This document shows positions 13,838-27,296 of a DNA stretch of 64,000 bases, one piece after another. The DNA is from Epiperipatus broadwayi (taxonomy: Eukaryota; Onychophora; Udeonychophora; Euonychophora; Peripatidae), in NCBI GenBank assembly GCA_028023455.1, contig JAQFVV010006246.1, forward strand, positions 27,501 to 91,500, written 5' to 3'. A program made the position numbers and the translations under genes. Numbering within the stretch: the stretch's first letter is position 1; each line of letters opens with the position of its first letter. A model generated the notes under the pieces. That model did not search any database. It worked only from the letters and a program-made list of their open reading frames with translations, and was not told the DNA's origin.

Positions 13838-13921
13838 GTCATCTGCACACCTTCAGAAATCTAAATATCATTAAACTTAGTCATCTGCACACCTTCAGAA
13901 ATCTAAATATCATTAAACTTA
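13838..13921 (+). repeat. Tandem duplication, 2 x 42 bp
   Basis: A 42-bp unit beginning GTCATCTGCACACCTTCAGA occurs twice in direct succession (13838-13879 and 13880-13921) with no visible difference. Because 42 is a multiple of three, it also makes a repeated peptide in a chance 86-codon frame (13825-14085), but that frame has no other sign of being a gene. Confidence 0.9.
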
Positions 13922-14838
13922 TCATAAATTGTCTTTACATTTATGTATTGAGAATACATGAATATATAGAATTTGATATGAGTGTCATTTTATTAAAATA
14001 TGCATCTCTAATTATAAGAGAATATCCAAGAAAAAGATTATTTTTATTTTTTACAAATAATTATAAATTATTTATTCATTATTAGAATATCACTATAATC
14101 AATTTCATATATTAAAAGATCACTGTGGTTATTTTGAAATCACTTTATTTTATTTAGATGATTATTTTGTTTATTCATCATAAATTCAAAGGATGGAATT
14201 GCTTGGTTTTATTTCAGAAATATATTTAAAAGAGAATTTATCAGTGTGACAGTTTGAGTGACCATAAAATTCCTCATCAACTTATTATATTTTGAATGCT
14301 ATCCTAATATATTATTTTTTATTCTAAATTAAGAGTTTTCATGTTTAGTTTAAATTTTAAAACCATTATTATAATTTAATGAAACATTATATTAAATGAA
14401 ATTATGTCTCATGACTTTATTATTTTATTAGAATAGCATTCTTTATTTCATAGTTTTTCAAATCAAAATTGAAGAATAAAATTTATAATTAATAAAATAT
14501 TCATTATATAAACCCTGAGATATCAATCTTTACATATAAGATGATTTTAAAAAATTATTTCACTTAAGAAGAAAATTATTTTAAAGAAAAAGTCAATGTG
14601 ATAAATCATAAGAAAACATGTTTTTATCTAGTTAAAGAAATCTAATAGCAAACCTGATCATGACAATGGGATACTTATTATGGTTGTAAGATATGTTGTA
14701 GTTTGAAGATCTGTTTCAATGGAGAAATTAAAGTAACTAATCCTTTAATGACATATGCTTTAAATATTAAGAGCCATTATATTTTAAAGAAGTCTGATCC
14801 TCTTAATTTGCTAATATATTATTTTTATCATAATACTG

Positions 14839-16065
<1,227 letters not shown>

Positions 16066-19000
16066 CTCTTATTATTGTGGCATATGGCACTCAAAATCCT
16101 CTAAGCTTCTTTTAATCAGCTCATTATTTACCTCATGACAGATTATTTTCTGTAGATTCTAAATTTGGCTTGCCCAATGTGTTTAGCATTTTGTTGGTTT
16201 GAGAGTTCCAGTCAATTGTCTGTTTTAATTACATTATATTTCAATAATAATTATAAATAAAAAGCCTTTTTCAGCACATCGAGTTGTGCCCTTTTTAAAT
16301 GTTAAGTGTCAATTTAAACATTAACCACTGATTGTAGATAGAACATAATCTAGTTTTCTATAAGAGAAATAAAAATAATAGTAGCAAAATAAAACACCAG
16401 TGAAATAGAATAACATTTTTTCATAAAACGATTCAATATAACTTCAAAAAATTGACTATATAACATAACAATATACAGAATAAATAATGCATGTGGTATT
16501 TATATATACTACCTGATATAATTTTTCATTTATTTTAATTAACCAATTATTAACTAAATTTATTGAAATTTTTACTTATATATATATATATTGTGCCATT
16601 ACAATTTAGTCACTAGCTAAATTTATATGTAGGAAAATGTAAAACAAAAATCATCATCACATTTTTTTATATAAAAAGAAAGCTGTAGGGCATCCGAGTT
16701 TAAACCCTACAAGATCCAGTTTTAAAAGCTTTAGACAGAAAGAGAGTGGGTCAACAATTATATTCTTTATTTGTTTGTGTGTTGATAGAAAGGTAATACA
16801 CACAACTAAACTATTCAATTTTTAATTTTTCTTTAAAAAAGCAAAGTTATAACGCATACGTATAGGCAATGTATGTGTAAACTATTTAATTGTTTTATAG
16901 TTCAAATATTCAACATTTTAACTTTCTTTAAAACTAACCTATGCTTGAACAATTCTAATATCTTATTCTATACTTCTATTTTGCTTTTCTATAATTGTAA
17001 TTGGGATTTAAAAGCTAAGGATTTAATTTTAAATATTAGGGTTATAATTACTAAGCTAGCAATTATATTATTTAATGTTGGTTTATGAATGATTTGAAAT
17101 GATAAGTAAGTGTGTACATTACATACAGAAATTTACATTTATTAAATATTGAAAGAAAAGGAAGGGTTAAATCTGTCAAATTATTTTTTTTGTACAATTT
17201 TATGTTAAAAGAGGAAATCTGTTGAATCAGATATCTATTTTTGTAGCAATTTTGTTTTTGTAAATGATTGTTTGTCACTTTGGGAGCTTAAGCTGGGTGG
17301 GAACTCTAATTTTGAAATTGTCTTATCTTAAGATCTAAAGAAAGAAGCTCAAAAATTTGAAATGTTACCTAGGTGTAAGAAAAAAAGGATTGTCTATTTT
17401 TTTTAAGACAAAAGTGTCTGGAAACCAGGTGTGTGATTTTTTTTTTGGGGTTGGTCAAAGATAGCAAGTCACACTAGCACTCTAATTGGGTGAGTTGACT
17501 CAAAAATTGGATATAAAAGCAGTCTGGAAAATCAGTTGAGATCATTCATCCATTCATTCATTATTTGTTAGAGAGACTTTTAAAAAATTATTGAAACTAA
17601 AGCAGACAAACATTTTAGTTCTGCTAGATAATTTTTTTTAAAATCATTTTTTTATGAAGTTTTGAATGTTGAAAATATAAGAAATGATGGGGTAGAAAAA
17701 TTATATATGTATCCCATCAAGACCTGACCATCATGGAGCCGCAGATCATATAGGAAAGAAAAGATGTCTTGTCTGAAAAATAATATTCTACACCTTTCAA
17801 CTGACCGGAGAAATAAGATGTTTTTAAATAGAAAGAAAACATTCACCTGCATTCAAAAAAGATGAATTAATCTACTGATAAATATTAATCATCAGGTCCA
17901 ATTAATTGTTCCAGCAACTGATTTTAAACTCAAGAAAATTTATAAATGTGAAAACAACTGCTGTATTTCATCCACTACAAGAATCATGCTTGACAGGAAG
18001 AGAAGAAAAAATTAATATAATGATTTCCAAATTGTCCACCAAAGCAAATAACCTCAATAGAGTCATCATCATCAAATAGTTATACACCTCAAGAAAGAGA
18101 TTGTTCTAACATAAAATGGAAATGGTAGCTGCAGAAATATAGACATTATACAAGACAAGTTTGAACCCTTGGAAATTCACCACAAACAAAAGATCAGTAA
18201 TATGACTTTTTATATCTATTTTCTTTATGATATCAGAGTCTTAATAAACTTTTAGCAATAAAGTGGCATATTTTATTTAAAGAACTTTCAAAGACTATTC
18301 AGATCGATTAAAACAAGTATGTCTTACTAATAACAACTTTGAGCTTCATAAATGATCTTGAATGTATCAAAATTATTTGTTTATTAATTTACAGTTATGA
18401 AATATTAATGTGTAAAATAATTTTTTTTTGTATTATTATTTTGGTTTTAAATAATATTTTGCTATTGTGGGATAAAACACGCACATACATAATAATATTT
18501 TTATATGTGTATAATTGCAAGTGAATGTGAAATAATAAGTAGTATTAAAATATTAGATTATTTTGTTTCAAGTTAAAGTATAGCATTTCAGAGGTAGAAG
18601 AGAGGGGGAGAAAATAATTTAAAACTTGTTTCTAAAACTTGCTCTTTCAATTCTACTAACATTTTTTTTTATTACATTCTGCTTACATGGTAGATTTATA
18701 AGGTATGTATGCCAATGAGTTAATATTTTTTTTTTATATGAAATACTTTGCTTGTGGATACAATATACTTTTGAAATACATTTACGGGAAAGGGGGAGGA
18801 ATTTAAAATTTAATGTTATGATTTTAAAACAGTCGATTATGATTATTGTTGTTATTGTTAATATAAATTTTCATGTAAATATAGAAATTTTTATGTATAT
18901 GTTAGAAATGCAGTAATAAATATTAGTTTATGTTATTAAACGAGGTGTATATATTACATTAAGAGTAGTCTTTATCAAGTGTGATCATTCATCATCAATG

Positions 19001-19477
19001 GTTGAATATTAGTTGTTTAAGATATGATTAAATATGTTAAGATTAACAATAATTATGAATTTCTTTATAAAATTAGGTTTTATGATTAAGCTTAGTCCTA
19101 AAGCTGTGGTTGAAGCCATTGTCATTATCATCATCATCATCATCGTTTTAATTAATGAGCTGTTTAAATGTTTAAAGGCCATAAATAAATATTGATTCCA
19201 TAATATTTAGTGATTTCTTAGTATTAGTATAACCACCATTCCATCATATATTTCATGCAAGCATGAGTGAATTGCCATCCTAAATTAATAGTAATCTGAG
19301 CTAGTAAAACTTATAAAAAAAAAATATTGAAACACATTCGTTATGCTAAGATCTGAGAAATGATGTGTGTCTAATGAATTCCACTTTAGTTTAAAGATGT
19401 TTTATGCTTACTTAGATATTAGTGCATACAGTGATATGGCTCTAAAAAGCAAAATCTTCCATGTTTATTAGAAATAA
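16066..19477. other. AT-rich DNA without a recognised gene
   Basis: No exon or domain is visible. The part 17290-17880 is somewhat richer in G and C and contains a TATA-like box (listed separately); this block could be a decayed LTR or an unrecognised transcription unit. A short (TCA)n run lies at 19118-19145, but the RTE-like sequence that would make it a LINE tail is missing. Confidence 0.45.
17511..17545 (+). promoter_or_regulatory. TATA/initiator-like promoter candidate
   Basis: ATATAAAAGC at 17511-17520 is followed at 17531-17539 by ATCAGTTGA, an arthropod-style TCAGT initiator, at slightly short spacing. A second case of a TATA box followed by a CAGTT(GAG) word occurs near position 335 of the window. 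No downstream gene is recognised, so this could equally be a solo LTR or chance. Confidence 0.22.
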
Positions 19478-19582
19478 AGTACCAAAAGGGGATTCAAACC
19501 TGGTACCTGTGAAAGGTTATTAGATATAACCATGTCTAGATTCAAATAATCTAGTGGCGCCCTGCTAGACCATATTCACTTA
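19478..19582 (-). mobile_element. tRNA-like (SINE) fragment
   Basis: On the minus strand an A-box-like TGGTCTAGCAGG (19572-19561) is followed by a B-box-like GGTTTGAATCC (about 19502-19492). The spacing, about 60-70 bp, fits a tRNA with a long variable arm or a SINE head. I do not see a convincing acceptor stem or a Pol III T-run terminator at the right place. It is more likely a SINE relic than a working tRNA gene. Confidence 0.4.
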
Positions 19583-19969
19583 GTATTTGTTTGGATATGC
19601 ACTTAACATCAAACCAAGAAATGAAAGTGGATAAAATCTACTGTTTGTATACCTGAGCAGATATTTTATTGAGTTACTAGTGTGCTCACCTCACTTGATT
19701 TCCATATATCTGAGTTATAATATTTGTTATTAATAATTTGTTTATAATTATTGATATTGTGATATCTTGAGAAATCTATATGTTTCATTTAATCCAATGA
19801 CCCTTAATATGATTGATAACTCAGTATGATCTTTTTGTTTAACAGCCACTACTCAAGTATTCTACTCATAATTTAATTTAAGCTACAATGCTTTTCCTTT
19901 ATTAAGCTAAAGATTTATATTTGAATCTTTTCTTAATTATTTAATAACATTTCTTTTGAACTACTTTTA

Positions 19970-20018
19970 ATTAGGTTACAATATATATATATATATATAT
20001 ATATATTGTAACCTAATA
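19970..20018. repeat. (TA)n palindrome with unique inverted flanks
   Basis: ATTAGGTTACAATA, then a run of TA, then the exact reverse complement TATTGTAACCTAAT. The whole 48-49 bp is a perfect inverted repeat, so it can form a cruciform. A further (TA)n-(CA)n tract follows to about 20043. Confidence 0.9.
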
Positions 20019-20339
20019 TATATATATATATATACACACACACAATTATTTATGTTATGCTTAATATGAAGTGTTTCATATATTTGTCTTCTTTTTGAAT
20101 ATCTTTTCCAAACAATCATGCTTAGTTGATGAGTATATTAAAATGCCATTTGTAATACCTGTTATGATATTTAATAAAAATCCTGGACTTGTTGTTGCTG
20201 TTCTTTGCATGAATCTGCAGTGTTCCATTCAGGCATCTTTTGAATCACTTCCACTTTTACAAATTCTCTATTAACATGTTCTAGACTATAGTTTTGGAAT
20301 CAGTGATTTTTTCAATGAGTCTAAAAAACATTCAATGAT

Positions 20340-20870
20340 CAGTTTAAAGAATTTGACAATTCCTTGCACATTTTTTTATTTGAATGTCAATCATCTTCAA
20401 TATTCTCTTTATCCTTTTAAAATTGTTCAAACCATTTGAAAATATTTTTATGTCTCATGTTACACAATTTAAATCACTTCAAATGATTTAATAGTTCAAT
20501 TTGGAACAAAATTTTATGTTAATATGTTATTCCATCATGAGTTTTTTTGTATAGCTCCAAAGCTCGTGATCACATTTCATTTTGCAATTTATGATTTAAA
20601 CTGTATGCTTGCTGTGTTCCTGGTTATTTTTGATTAAACTGGCTTCAAATCATCTTCAATGCATTTCCTGTTGTTATAAAAGCTTGTAAACCATTTGAAA
20701 TTCAGTTCATTTCCAAACACATTTTAAATCATTTAAAATAATCCAGTAGTAGTTCTGTCCAATGCAAAACAAAATTTAATTTTAGACTGTTGTTTTATTA
20801 TACATTTTCTACATAGTCACAAAACTCAGTGCTAAATTTGATGTTATAGCTCATGATCAAATATGTAGTT
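20340..20870 (+). repeat. Degenerate tandem repeat, about 260-bp unit
   Basis: Blocks recur in the same order about 260 bp apart: AATCATCTTCAAT (20389, 20648), AAACCATTTGAAA (about 20430, 20688), TTTAAATCA(C/T)TT followed by AAACAAAATTTTA-like sequence (about 20458, 20722), and AGCTC(G/A)TGATCA (about 20562, 20849). About two units are present, with many mismatches. I see no coding frame. Confidence 0.55.
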
Positions 20871-20904
20871 GCCTTAAAATTTTGTGATGAGTAACTCAAC
20901 TGTG

Positions 20905-21147
20905 ATCATCATCATCATCAACTATTATCAATCCACTTTAGGATGAAGGTCTCTCCAAGTTCAATCCATCTTCTTCAATCTTTAGCTTCTCTTTTCCACA
21001 TAATGCTGCACACTTTCTTATTTCATCCATTCATCTCACATCTGATCTCTTTCTGGGTCTTTTACCATCTCTTGGAATCCAGTTTAAGATTTCAATTATC
21101 CATCTATTATCATCTCTTCTAGAAATATGGCCAGCCTAACTCCATTT
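20905..21147 (-). pseudogene. 3' fragment of an RTE LINE
   Basis: The reverse complement matches the last 240 bp of the RTE copy at 63577-63822 nearly base for base: GGAGTT(A/G)GGCTGG, then TCTAGAAGAGATGATAATAGATGG, ATTCCAAGAGAT, CCCAGAAAGAGA, GGAGAGACCTTCATCCT, and the (TGA)n tail (here (ATC)n at 20905-20920). Only the C-terminal codons and 3' end are present, so it is a strongly 5'-truncated insertion. It has its own in-frame stop (TGG changed to TGA in the R-W-MDEI motif) but keeps TGG where the larger copy has a stop at 63755-63757. Confidence 0.92.
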
Positions 21148-21234
21148 ATATAAAAATGCCCTGACTCAGAAATAATGATGCAGACAATTTGGAAAGAAAA
21201 TTTTCAATTTTTTTACTGGAAGAAACTGTGTATA

Positions 21235-22134
21235 TATATATGTTAATTTAAGAATTTTTACAGATTTACAAATATAAACATTGATATATAAATGGAAATT
21301 TCTATGTGATAATATAGATAAAAACTTTCAATTATATTGTTACCAAAGCTGAAATCATATGTCTAGAGATAACAATAATATTTGTCTAAGACATTTTAAG
21401 TTAAAATATATACTACCTTTCATTTAATATTCTAGCTATTATAAGAATTAGTAATCAAATATAAATCCTAATATGTGTGTGTGAATTTAAAATATTTCTT
21501 TTTCTAAATTTTTGTAAGAAATTAAACCTCTCATACAACCAATTAAATATATTAATTTAAGGATTGTTGTAAACTTACACATGTAAACATTAAAATATAA
21601 ATAGAAATGATTTAGATAAAATTTTCATATCACAACAACAACCAATTAAAACTAATAGTGTAAACTAAAAACCACATGATCTAGTAATAGCAATAATATT
21701 TGTCTGAACCATTTAAAGCTAAATGATGCAGCTTGTACTACTAATTTCAATTGTTTGTTGCTTACATCCTATCTGAAAATTCTATTTAGATTTTATACAA
21801 AATTTCCACTTATATTTCAGTGACTATAACTGTAACTTTTTGGAAATATATATATAATTGCTGGAGAGACTTAATTTTTCTTGTGAAAATTCAGAGAAGT
21901 TTCTATATTTCAAATTCTTACACATATAGAGTATCTATATCTGACTATCAATTTTCATGATAGCTACAACATTAAGTTTAAAGTGATCTGTTTTTTAATT
22001 TAAACTGGCTCAGATAAATACTATTATTATTAATAGATCACATGGTTCTGCTTGTACTACTAAATTTTAATTGTGTGTTGTCTTGATTACATTATAGCTG
22101 AAAAGGTTATCTAGATTATCACATGAAAATTTCC

Positions 22135-22140
<6 letters not shown>
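21235..22140 (+). repeat. Degenerate tandem repeat, about 316-350-bp unit, about 3 copies
   Basis: The blocks TAAACATT(G/A)A(T/A)ATATAAAT(G/A)GAAAT (21278, 21589), CAATAATATTTGTCT(A/G)A (21375, 21693) and GCTTGTACTACTAA (21728, 22055) recur in order. The third unit is more diverged. It follows the RTE fragment directly. No coding frame or known satellite is recognised. Confidence 0.5.
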
Positions 22141-22168
<28 letters not shown>

Positions 22169-22172
22169 GTGC

Positions 22173-22208
<36 letters not shown>

Positions 22209-22210
22209 GC
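22134..22210 (+). repeat. Duplicated (TA)n-(TG)n microsatellite block
   Basis: A unit of CATATATA...TATGTATGTGTGTG occurs twice in a row (about 22134-22171 and 22172-22210), so a compound dinucleotide array was itself duplicated. Confidence 0.85.
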
Positions 22211-23430
22211 ATGTATAAATAGCTGCATTAGCTGTGTTTAAGTTCATTTATAATTAGTAAAATTTTATACTGAACAAAGTATTGCATGACTATCCTACTT
22301 TATATTTGACATCTGCTTTAATAACAGAAATCGAATGACCTCTGTAAAATTGTGAGTAGTCAATAAAAATAAATAATAGTATTACCCACAATCTCACATC
22401 AGTTTCCGAGTCTTATCCTTAATCAGTAAAAAACAATGAATTGCAAATTACAGAATTGATTACTAATATGAATAAATAGTCTTTATATGGATTTTTTTCA
22501 AGCTATAGAGATATCTTTTCTAAATATGTCAATAAATATCATTAAAAAACAATATTAATAAACCAAGTTAATAATGTTCATGTTAACTCCCTTTTTATAA
22601 ATTATATAAAGACATAAAAGAAATATTGGCAATGCTATTCTAATGGGTTTATGTTCATGTCTGCCCTTAACCAAGTTTTCTATAAATGTTTTATCTTAAT
22701 AAACATAATTCTGAATGATATTATTTTACTGAACTTTATTTTTTCTTTATTGCTTGCTATCAAACTAATTCTTGCATTTCTAGACTATTTGTTATACATA
22801 TAGAAATTTGAAATGTTATGACTATTCTAAATACTCCTCAATTTACAACCTTTCTTCTACCTACCAAACTTCATATGCAACTATCTCTACCATAATAAAC
22901 ATATCTTAGAGATTATACTGTATACTATTGAGAACTAATGAATGCCTCAAAATATTAAACATCCTAACTTTAGAAGTAACACTTTATTATCTGTTTATAA
23001 AAAATTAAATACATTTTATAAAATGTCTATTATTCATTCCATAAATTGAAAATCTTTTTACTCTGCAATAATCTCAAGTATATTCTTTTTTAATAAATAC
23101 ATTTACTTTCAATGTTTAATCATGCTCAGTGTGTTATAAAAATTATGAAAACACCTTTTTGAATCACATATACAATTTAAAGATATAAATCTAAATATAT
23201 TTAGTAGACCTTGTGTATTTATAACTTGATAAAAAAAAAAATAACATATTAAAAAATAGCAATAATGGATGATTTCTATTCATCCTAAATGATTTTATAT
23301 GTGACTTCTAAAATTAACAATTTAATTTGAGGCTTTCCTATGTTTATTATTTGTAAAGTCTGATCCTTATTGCTAAATATTGCAAAATTTATTCCTCTAC
23401 CTAATCAGGTTAACTCACAGAAAACTGAGA
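22211..23430. other. AT-rich DNA without a recognised gene
   Basis: No domain, RNA gene or element seen. Confidence 0.5.
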
Positions 23431-24115
23431 TGCATACCATCTAATTAATGAAGCCCCCCCCTCAATCCCATTACTGCTAACCCTTCCTAATCATTCAACC
23501 ATTAAAAAGTTTAACCGGTGGCATCTGGAGCTGAAATTTTTAGATTTTTTGATTAAAATAAACCTGAATGCTCTACCCACATGTCACTTTTTGATCTTTT
23601 ATGGAGGGTTCTCATGATTGGATTTGGTCTGCTCTTTATATAAATAGGACAATAATACCAAGATACACATTCCGAGCCATTGTATCTCACTCCAATAGGA
23701 CAGAGAGTTCATCATATCCATATACAAAACTAGAGTGCCTCTCCTCACCATTCTGATTTCTAGCATATCCATAGGATCCCTCTATCCTTAAAATCATAAC
23801 CTTTCTGCTATTTTCCTATTGGTCAATTAGGTGCACTCTCATTTATGGCCCCACCTTGGTTGACTGAAAGAAATTACTTCTGGCAAAATTTCAGGCCATC
23901 AGAAACAGAGATGAAAAACTAGCTCCAACATACATCCACAATGTTACATGGCGCCTTGTAGCAATGAACAATTGTGATTGAACAGTTGAATTTTTACCCC
24001 CAGACCATAGATATTGGGTTATGTAACCTTTTTTCAAGTTTCTGTTAACAACATAACTCTGTTACTGCTTGTAATGTAATTCTTTAAGCTCACAATAAAA
24101 TATCTTGATAAAAAA
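23431..24115 (+). other. Less AT-rich block, possible solo LTR or decayed element
   Basis: This 0.7 kb block stands out by its base composition (it starts with a C9 run at 23454). It has a TATA-like TTTATATAAATAG at 23635-23647 and a poly(A) signal AATAAA at about 24097 near the right edge. A TATA box followed by a polyadenylation signal within about 500 bp fits an LTR, but I cannot define TG...CA ends or a target duplication, and no long frame is open. Confidence 0.25.
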
Positions 24116-24178
24116 AGAACTATCTATCTGATTCTGTTTTTGTTTTTACTTTTAAATTATTCCCAAAAGACATAGTAT

Positions 24179-24179
<1 letters not shown>

Positions 24180-24254
<75 letters not shown>
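24180..24254. repeat. (TA)n arrays
   Basis: Two runs of TA of about 30 bp each, separated by GTACTTTATT. The sequence is plain dinucleotide repeat. Confidence 0.95.
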
Positions 24255-24260
<6 letters not shown>

Positions 24261-24679
24261 AAACAATAATGTTCAGTTTTGGGGGGGAAATACAAATTTT
24301 TAATAGACTCAGAGATATTAAGCATATAACTTTGTTAAAAGTTTTGTCCACCATGTAGTTATTCTAATACTAGTGTTATTTTTATTAATTATTTAACAAA
24401 TTCTATCTCTACTCTATCTTTTATAAACCATGTATTTATTTTAGTTGCATTGAGGTTATGTTTTATTTTTCTGTATAGACCCTTTTTTCCTTCTGTTATT
24501 AGAATACTAAAATTCCCCATTTATATGTGCATGTGTATTAAAAATCTCTGAAAATAATCTATGTACAAGATGGTTAATATATAGAAAAATAATAAATAAA
24601 AACTAAAAAACCAATACATTTCAGTGGTTTAATAGTAGAAACAAAAAAACATATGTATATTTGCCTGTGTGATGATGGC

Positions 24680-24990
24680 ATTTTAGATGTAATAATAAGT
24701 TGGACTATTTCCATTATGTATTATTAAATGTTGTATGTCTAAAAAAAATTAAACTTTTCCAAATACAAACAATTATTAATAATAATACGTAAGTTAGTAG
24801 ATAACTCCTGAGTTGTTTACTAACCAGTGTTATAGAGTTATTACTGATAATTGTTTGTATTTGGAAAAGTTTAAATAAAGTTTTAAATTTTCTAGATATT
24901 CAACATTTAATCATAGATGATGGAAATTGTCCAATATATTATCACAAACGTATATATGATTTATGTCCTGAATTTTTTTTTTATTTAATT
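24680..24990. pseudogene. Head-to-head pair of RT fragments (Penelope-like type)
   Basis: On the plus strand, 24843-24990 reads LNFLDIQHLIIDDGNCPIYY, then HKRIYDLCPEF. This resembles the post-catalytic FLDL.I...NGKF.T.IYDKR block of Penelope-like and related RTs. On the minus strand, 24779 down to about 24680 contains a diverged copy (LDIQHLIIHNGNSPTYYY). The inner 26 bp are a perfect inverted repeat (AAACTTTTCCAAATACAAAC and onwards, 24753-24778, against 24846-24871). A 64-bp spacer lies between. Both arms are short relics. The family differs from the element just downstream. Confidence 0.6.
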
Positions 24991-25071
24991 TTTGTTTTAT
25001 AAAATATATCTAATGTTGACAGGGATATAATTCTACACGTTTAGTATACTTCCTATAATCATATAAAAGAT

Positions 25072-25738
<667 letters not shown>

Positions 25739-26219
25739 TTCCAAAGGCCTTATATCAAAATTTTCATGCTTAAATTCCTTTTTATGAATATATATAGCAG
25801 ATTTTTTATCATATAAATGCTGCCTTAATCTAGTTTTTAATTTATTCTTACTTGTTCCTATATAAGTCATATTTATATTACTTTTTTCACAATCCATACA
25901 TTTAATTATATATACTGAATTTATACATTCTAAAATATCAATTTTATCATAATCATTTATTAACTCACCCAAACATTGTTTCCTTTTATAAACAGGGCAA
26001 ATTAATGTATTATATCTCCTATTAAAATACCTAAAAAATTTCTTAATTTTAAAAAATAAATATCTTGATACCCTAAATCCTATATAAATTATTTTATTTT
26101 CTCCATTTTTATTCAATTTAATCTTTCTTTTTATATTTTCAATATTATAATTAGATATCAATTTTTTTACAATATATTCAGGATAATCATTTTTAATACA
26201 TTATAATAATATTATGGTT

Positions 26220-26830
26220 TTAATTCTTAAAAAACATTTCATTTGAACATACCTTAACAGCCCTAATAATCTTATTATTAACAATATTAAGCTTGCAATG
26301 TTTTTCAATATCAGAGTACCAATTATTAGCTAATCCAAAATATGTATTCTTTCTAAATACTGTTGTATCTATACAAATTATTCCATCCATTCCAAATTTT
26401 TTAAAAATTCTTATATCCATATAATCAATTACATTGTTATTTTCTTTTTCCATTGTAAACTTTATTTTATCATTTTTTGTATTTATATACCCCAAAAAAT
26501 TATTTGCTTTTCTAACATTCCCATTAAAAATCAAAAAATAATCATCTACATATCTATTATAAAAAATTGGCTTATTTTTTCCATTATTAAAAAATTCTTT
26601 TTCAAAATTATACATATATACATTTGCTAAAAAGCCACTCAAACTATTTCCCATACTTAATCCATGTTTCGGTTTATAAAATTTATCTCCATATCTAAAA
26701 ATAAAATATTTACAACAAATAACCAATAATTCATACAAAATATAAATTTCCATCTTGTTTTTAATATTATTATCTTTTTTATACAAATCAATAATATAAT
26801 CTATTGCAATTTTCAGGATCAATATTGGTA
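26220..26830 (-). pseudogene. Reverse transcriptase palm/thumb of the Penelope-like element
   Basis: Motifs in order: AIDYIIDLYKK; FYKPKHGLSMGNSLSGFLAN (motif B, with GLSMGNSLSG); FYNRYVDDYFLIF (motif C, catalytic YVDD intact); VIDYMDIRI (the FLD-type motif D); and RKNTYFGLANNWYSDIEKHC followed by IIRAVKVCSNE, matching the RKPT...S.HP..K...R...IC block that ends RT in this family. The frame joins the preceding segment near 26815 with a frame change and ends at a stop at 26220. About 200 residues. Confidence 0.93.
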
Positions 26831-27294
26831 TACATATTAACAATATCAAATTTAACAAAAACAATATTTTTAAAATTATTCTCTTTCAAAAAAATTTTTA
26901 ATTTATTTATAAATTGTATAGAATTACTTACATTATTTTTTTCAAATAAACCCATATATCTTTTAAATATTTTATTATATACCCATTTAGATACATTTTC
27001 ATAATATGAATACATACCACTAACAATTGGTCTCATTGGAACACCCTCCTTATGAACTTTAGGAATACCTTTTATTTTTGCACAATTTACATCCATTCTT
27101 TTTAATCTAATCATTTCCAATTTATCAATAAAACCTTTTTCATACATTACCGAAACAATATTATTAATTTTTTTATTCATATTCATACTTTCATCTTTAT
27201 TAATTCTTTCAAAATACTTATCTTCTAATAAATTTAACATCTTATAATTATATTCTTCTTTATTCATAACAACCATACTGGATGTTTTATCCCC
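26788..27294 (-). pseudogene. Reverse transcriptase fingers of the Penelope-like element
   Basis: The segment starts just after a homopolymer frameshift with KRGDKTSSMVVMNKEEYNYK, matching the K...VVMDKEDY start of Penelope-type RTs. IKGIPKVHKEGVPMRPIVS is the family's fingers motif (PK.HK.G.P.RPI), and FVKFDIVNMYTNIDP is motif A with its catalytic Asp. The frame runs off at NCNRLYY, where the next frame takes over with AIDYII. Confidence 0.93.
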
Positions 27295-27296
27295 TC

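Noticed and set aside
13838-13921. CRISPR-like or protein repeat
   Set aside because: Only two adjacent units without spacers in eukaryotic repeat-rich DNA; it is a simple tandem duplication. No CRISPR array is present in the window.
19478-19582. A host tRNA-Leu or tRNA-Ser gene
   Set aside because: The boxes are tRNA-like with long spacing, but I cannot pair an acceptor stem or see a proper T-run terminator.
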